This document shows, piece by piece, positions 6,275 to 8,100 of a DNA stretch of 8,100 nt. The notes under the pieces were generated by a model. The model was not told the origin of the DNA, made no database searches, and was given only the letters and a program-made list of their open reading frames with translations. Source of the stretch: Collinsella sp. (lineage in GTDB: Bacteria > Actinomycetota > Coriobacteriia > Coriobacteriales > Coriobacteriaceae); assembly GCA_014871545.1 (NCBI GenBank), contig WGSR01000065.1, forward strand, positions 1-8,100, written 5' to 3'. A program made the translations under genes and the position numbers. Positions within the stretch are counted from its first letter, which is position 1, and every line of letters begins with the position of its first letter.

Positions 6275-8100
6275 TTGCGCGTTGCATACCAAGATTGTTT
6301 TCATTTAATTGAGCCGTTGCTCGCCAAGGTCGAGAAGCCGAGTCGCTATATCGATCACGAGTGGGGTACGCTTTCCAAGGCCGATGCCGACTACCGTTGC
6401 TGCCTGATCTATCCGGATGTGTACGAGGTCGGTCTGCCCAACCAGGGTATCGCCATCCTCTACAACATCCTTAACCAGGCCGAGGGCATCTCCTGCGAGC
6501 GTGGCTATGTGCCGTGGCCCGATATGGGTGACGCCATGCGCGAGGCGGGCATTCCGCTGCTCTCGCTCGAGGGTGCAGCGCCGGTCGCTTCGTTTGATAT
6601 CGTCGGTCTGCATGTGCCGCACGAGATGGCGGTGACGAACTTCCTCGAGGCACTCGACCTCGCTGGCATTCCACTGTTGGCGGCCGACCGAGGCGAAGAC
6701 GACCCCATCATCATCGCCGGCGGCCCCTCGGTGTACAACCCCGAGCCGTACGCGGCCTTCTTCGATGCCATCCTCATCGGCGAGGGCGAGGAATCGCTGC
6801 TCGAGACCTGCCAGCTGCATCGCCGCCTGCGTGACGAAGGGGTCCCGCGCGCGCAGATTGTCGAGCAGCTTGCATCCATTGCCGGCAACTACGTGCCGTC
6901 GCTCTATGAGGTTCGTCACGACGAGCCCTGCTCGCCGCATGGCTACACCGTGCCGCGTGAGGGCAAGGATGCGCCGACCGTGGTCTACAAGCGCGTCGTC
7001 GAGGATTTCGGCGCCACGAATCCGCTGTCGCAGTCGTGCGTGCCTTATGCGCAGCTGGTTCACGACCGCCTGTCTATCGAGATCCTGCGCGGCTGCGCCC
7101 GCGGCTGTCGTTTTTGCCAGGCTGGCATGACGTATCGCCCGGTGCGCGAGCGCTCGGCCGACCAGATCGTCTCGTCGGTGATTCAGGGTCTGGAAAAGAC
7201 CGGCTATGACGAGGTGTCGCTGACCTCGCTCTCCACGACCGACCACTCCTGCATTCGCGACGTGCTCGGCAGGCTCAACCGTCGCCTGGAGGATACGGGT
7301 ATTCGCGTGTCTATTCCGTCGCAGCGCCTGGATTCGTTTGGCGTGGATATGGCCGAGTCGGTCGCCGGCGAAAAGAAGGGCGGCCTGACGTTCGCGCCCG
7401 AGGCCGGCAGCCAGCGCATGCGCGACATTATCAACAAGAACGTGACCGAGGAGGATTTGGATCGCGCGGCCAAGGCAGCCTTCGAGGCCGGCTGGAACCG
7501 CATGAAGCTCTACTTCATGATGGGCCTTCCCGGCGAGCGCGACGAGGACATCGTGGCCATCGCCAATCTGGCCGATCACGTGCTGGAGCTCGGTCGTTCC
7601 GTGGTGCCCAAGGCTCGTCGCGGCTCGATCTCGGTGTCGATCTCGGTTTCGGTCTTTATCCCCAAGGCTGCCACGCCGTTCCAGTGGTGCCCGCAGCTCG
7701 ACTACGACGACGTCAAGCGTCGCCAGAAGCTGCTCATCACGAGCGTTCGCAACCGTGCCGTCCGCGTTCATTACCACGATGCCGAGACCTCGCTCATCGA
7801 GGCTGCGCTGTCCCGCGCCGGTCGTGACATGACGCCCGTCATCATCGACGCTTGGCGCTCGGGCTCTCGCTTTGACGCCTGGGTAGAGCATTTCTCGCTC
7901 GATAACTGGAAGGAAGCTGCTGCCAAAAACGGCATCGACCTCAATGAGCTCGTGCACCTGCCCTACGAGTTGGATTGGCGCCTGCCGTGGGAGCATGTGA
8001 GCCCTGGCTGTACGCGCGGCTTCCTCGAGCGCGAGTACCGTCGCTCGCTCGAGGGCGTCACGACTCCCGACTGCACCCGCACGTCGTGCACCGGCTGCGG
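6275..8100 (+). CDS. B12-binding-type radical SAM protein, TIGR03960-like (3' end outside window)
   Basis: 608 complete codons are visible and no stop codon is reached. The radical SAM iron-sulfur motif is intact: C274-x3-C278-x2-C281 in RGCARGCRFCQAG. Other family blocks are PDVYEVGLPNQGI (48-60), AGGPSVYNPEPY (148-159), LIGEGEE (167-173), LTFAPEAGSQRMRD, KLYFMMGLPGE (411-421) and FIPKAATPFQW (461-471). Residues about 40-175 form a B12-binding-like domain, but no DxHxxG cobalamin-ligand motif is visible. The order matches TIGR03960, a family of unknown substrate often followed by a DUF2344 protein (TIGR03936). The Cys-rich end (C600, C605, C608) resembles the usual family C-terminus, so only a little is probably missing. 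Start TTG 6275 is chosen from AGGGG at 6263-6267 with a 7-base spacer; the product begins MRVAYQDCFH and leads into EKPSRYIDHEW, a typical family N-terminus. The gene has no in-frame ATG start and runs off the window, so simple ORF finding can miss it. Family-level confidence is high; function is unknown. Confidence 0.92.
   Translation, partial: MRVAYQDCFHLIEPLLAKVEKPSRYIDHEWGTLSKADADYRCCLIYPDVYEVGLPNQGIAILYNILNQAEGISCERGYVPWPDMGDAMREAGIPLLSLEGAAPVASFDIVGLHVPHEMAVTNFLEALDLAGIPLLAADRGEDDPIIIAGGPSVYNPEPYAAFFDAILIGEGEESLLETCQLHRRLRDEGVPRAQIVEQLASIAGNYVPSLYEVRHDEPCSPHGYTVPREGKDAPTVVYKRVVEDFGATNPLSQSCVPYAQLVHDRLSIEILRGCARGCRFCQAGMTYRPVRERSADQIVSSVIQGLEKTGYDEVSLTSLSTTDHSCIRDVLGRLNRRLEDTGIRVSIPSQRLDSFGVDMAESVAGEKKGGLTFAPEAGSQRMRDIINKNVTEEDLDRAAKAAFEAGWNRMKLYFMMGLPGERDEDIVAIANLADHVLELGRSVVPKARRGSISVSISVSVFIPKAATPFQWCPQLDYDDVKRRQKLLITSVRNRAVRVHYHDAETSLIEAALSRAGRDMTPVIIDAWRSGSRFDAWVEHFSLDNWKEAAAKNGIDLNELVHLPYELDWRLPWEHVSPGCTRGFLEREYRRSLEGVTTPDCTRTSCTGC
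7625..7648 (+). repeat. In-frame 12-base tandem duplication inside the radical SAM gene
   Basis: TCGATCTCGGTG (7625-7636) is followed directly by TCGATCTCGGTT (7637-7648), 11 of 12 bases identical. It encodes SISV twice (residues 451-458), followed by SV, just before the FIPKAATPFQW block. It keeps the frame and lies in a predicted beta-strand, so it may be a recent slip duplication or simply alternating Ser/Val strand sequence with repeated codon choice. Confidence 0.6.

Noticed and set aside
6290..6312. An AT-rich patch that might be a promoter
   Set aside because: It lies inside the N-terminal codons of the radical SAM gene, and no convincing pair of -35 and -10 boxes with normal spacing is visible.
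6305..7996. A 563-residue open frame on the minus strand
   Set aside because: It lies opposite the radical SAM gene, whose plus-strand translation has intact family motifs including CxxxCxxC. The antisense product has no recognisable motif and is a composition shadow.

Overview
This 8.1 kb window is a densely packed, one-directional bacterial chromosomal segment. By eye it is about 60% G+C with strong G/C third-position preference. All six genes lie on the + strand with gaps of roughly 9 to 33 bases, and no terminator-like hairpin sits between them, so it reads as one operon or a read-through cluster. The proteins, the codon use and the gene order suggest a high-GC Gram-positive of the Coriobacteriia (Collinsella-like). 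That placement is inferred from gene content and sequence style, not from a database search.

Layout: (1) 1-399, the C-terminal 132 residues of the actin homologue MreB. (2) 421-1419, MreC, with a TTG start and an acidic Ser/Thr tail. (3) About 1431-1997, MreD. (4) 2011-4080, a class B transpeptidase of the PBP2/MrdA type, with an extra N-terminal membrane segment. (5) 4090-5316, the SEDS glycosyltransferase RodA. (6) 5335-6264, an uncharacterised protein with a DUF697-like C-terminal domain and an N-terminal domain that looks like a GTPase fold without its P-loop. (7) 6275-8100 and beyond, a B12-binding-type radical SAM protein of the TIGR03960 kind. It starts at TTG and is cut by the window end close to its expected C-terminus.

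Genes 1 to 5 form the core Rod complex (elongasome). Cytoplasmic MreB filaments couple through MreC and MreD to the RodA-PBP2 pair, where RodA polymerises lipid II into glycan and PBP2 crosslinks it. All catalytic residues expected of PBP2 (S389, K392, S446-x-D448, K620-S-G) and RodA (E142, D303) are present. The radical SAM gene belongs to a family often found next to a DUF2344 protein (TIGR03936), RNase E/G and rplU-rpmA. The cluster therefore probably runs on into that ribosome/RNA block beyond the window.

The window is mostly conserved housekeeping sequence. The parts that deserve a second look are the P-loop-less DUF697-like protein sitting between rodA and the radical SAM gene, the two-membrane-segment PBP2 with its altered residues before the active-site Ser, and the radical SAM enzyme of unknown substrate. 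I found no mobile element, CRISPR array, tRNA or rRNA.
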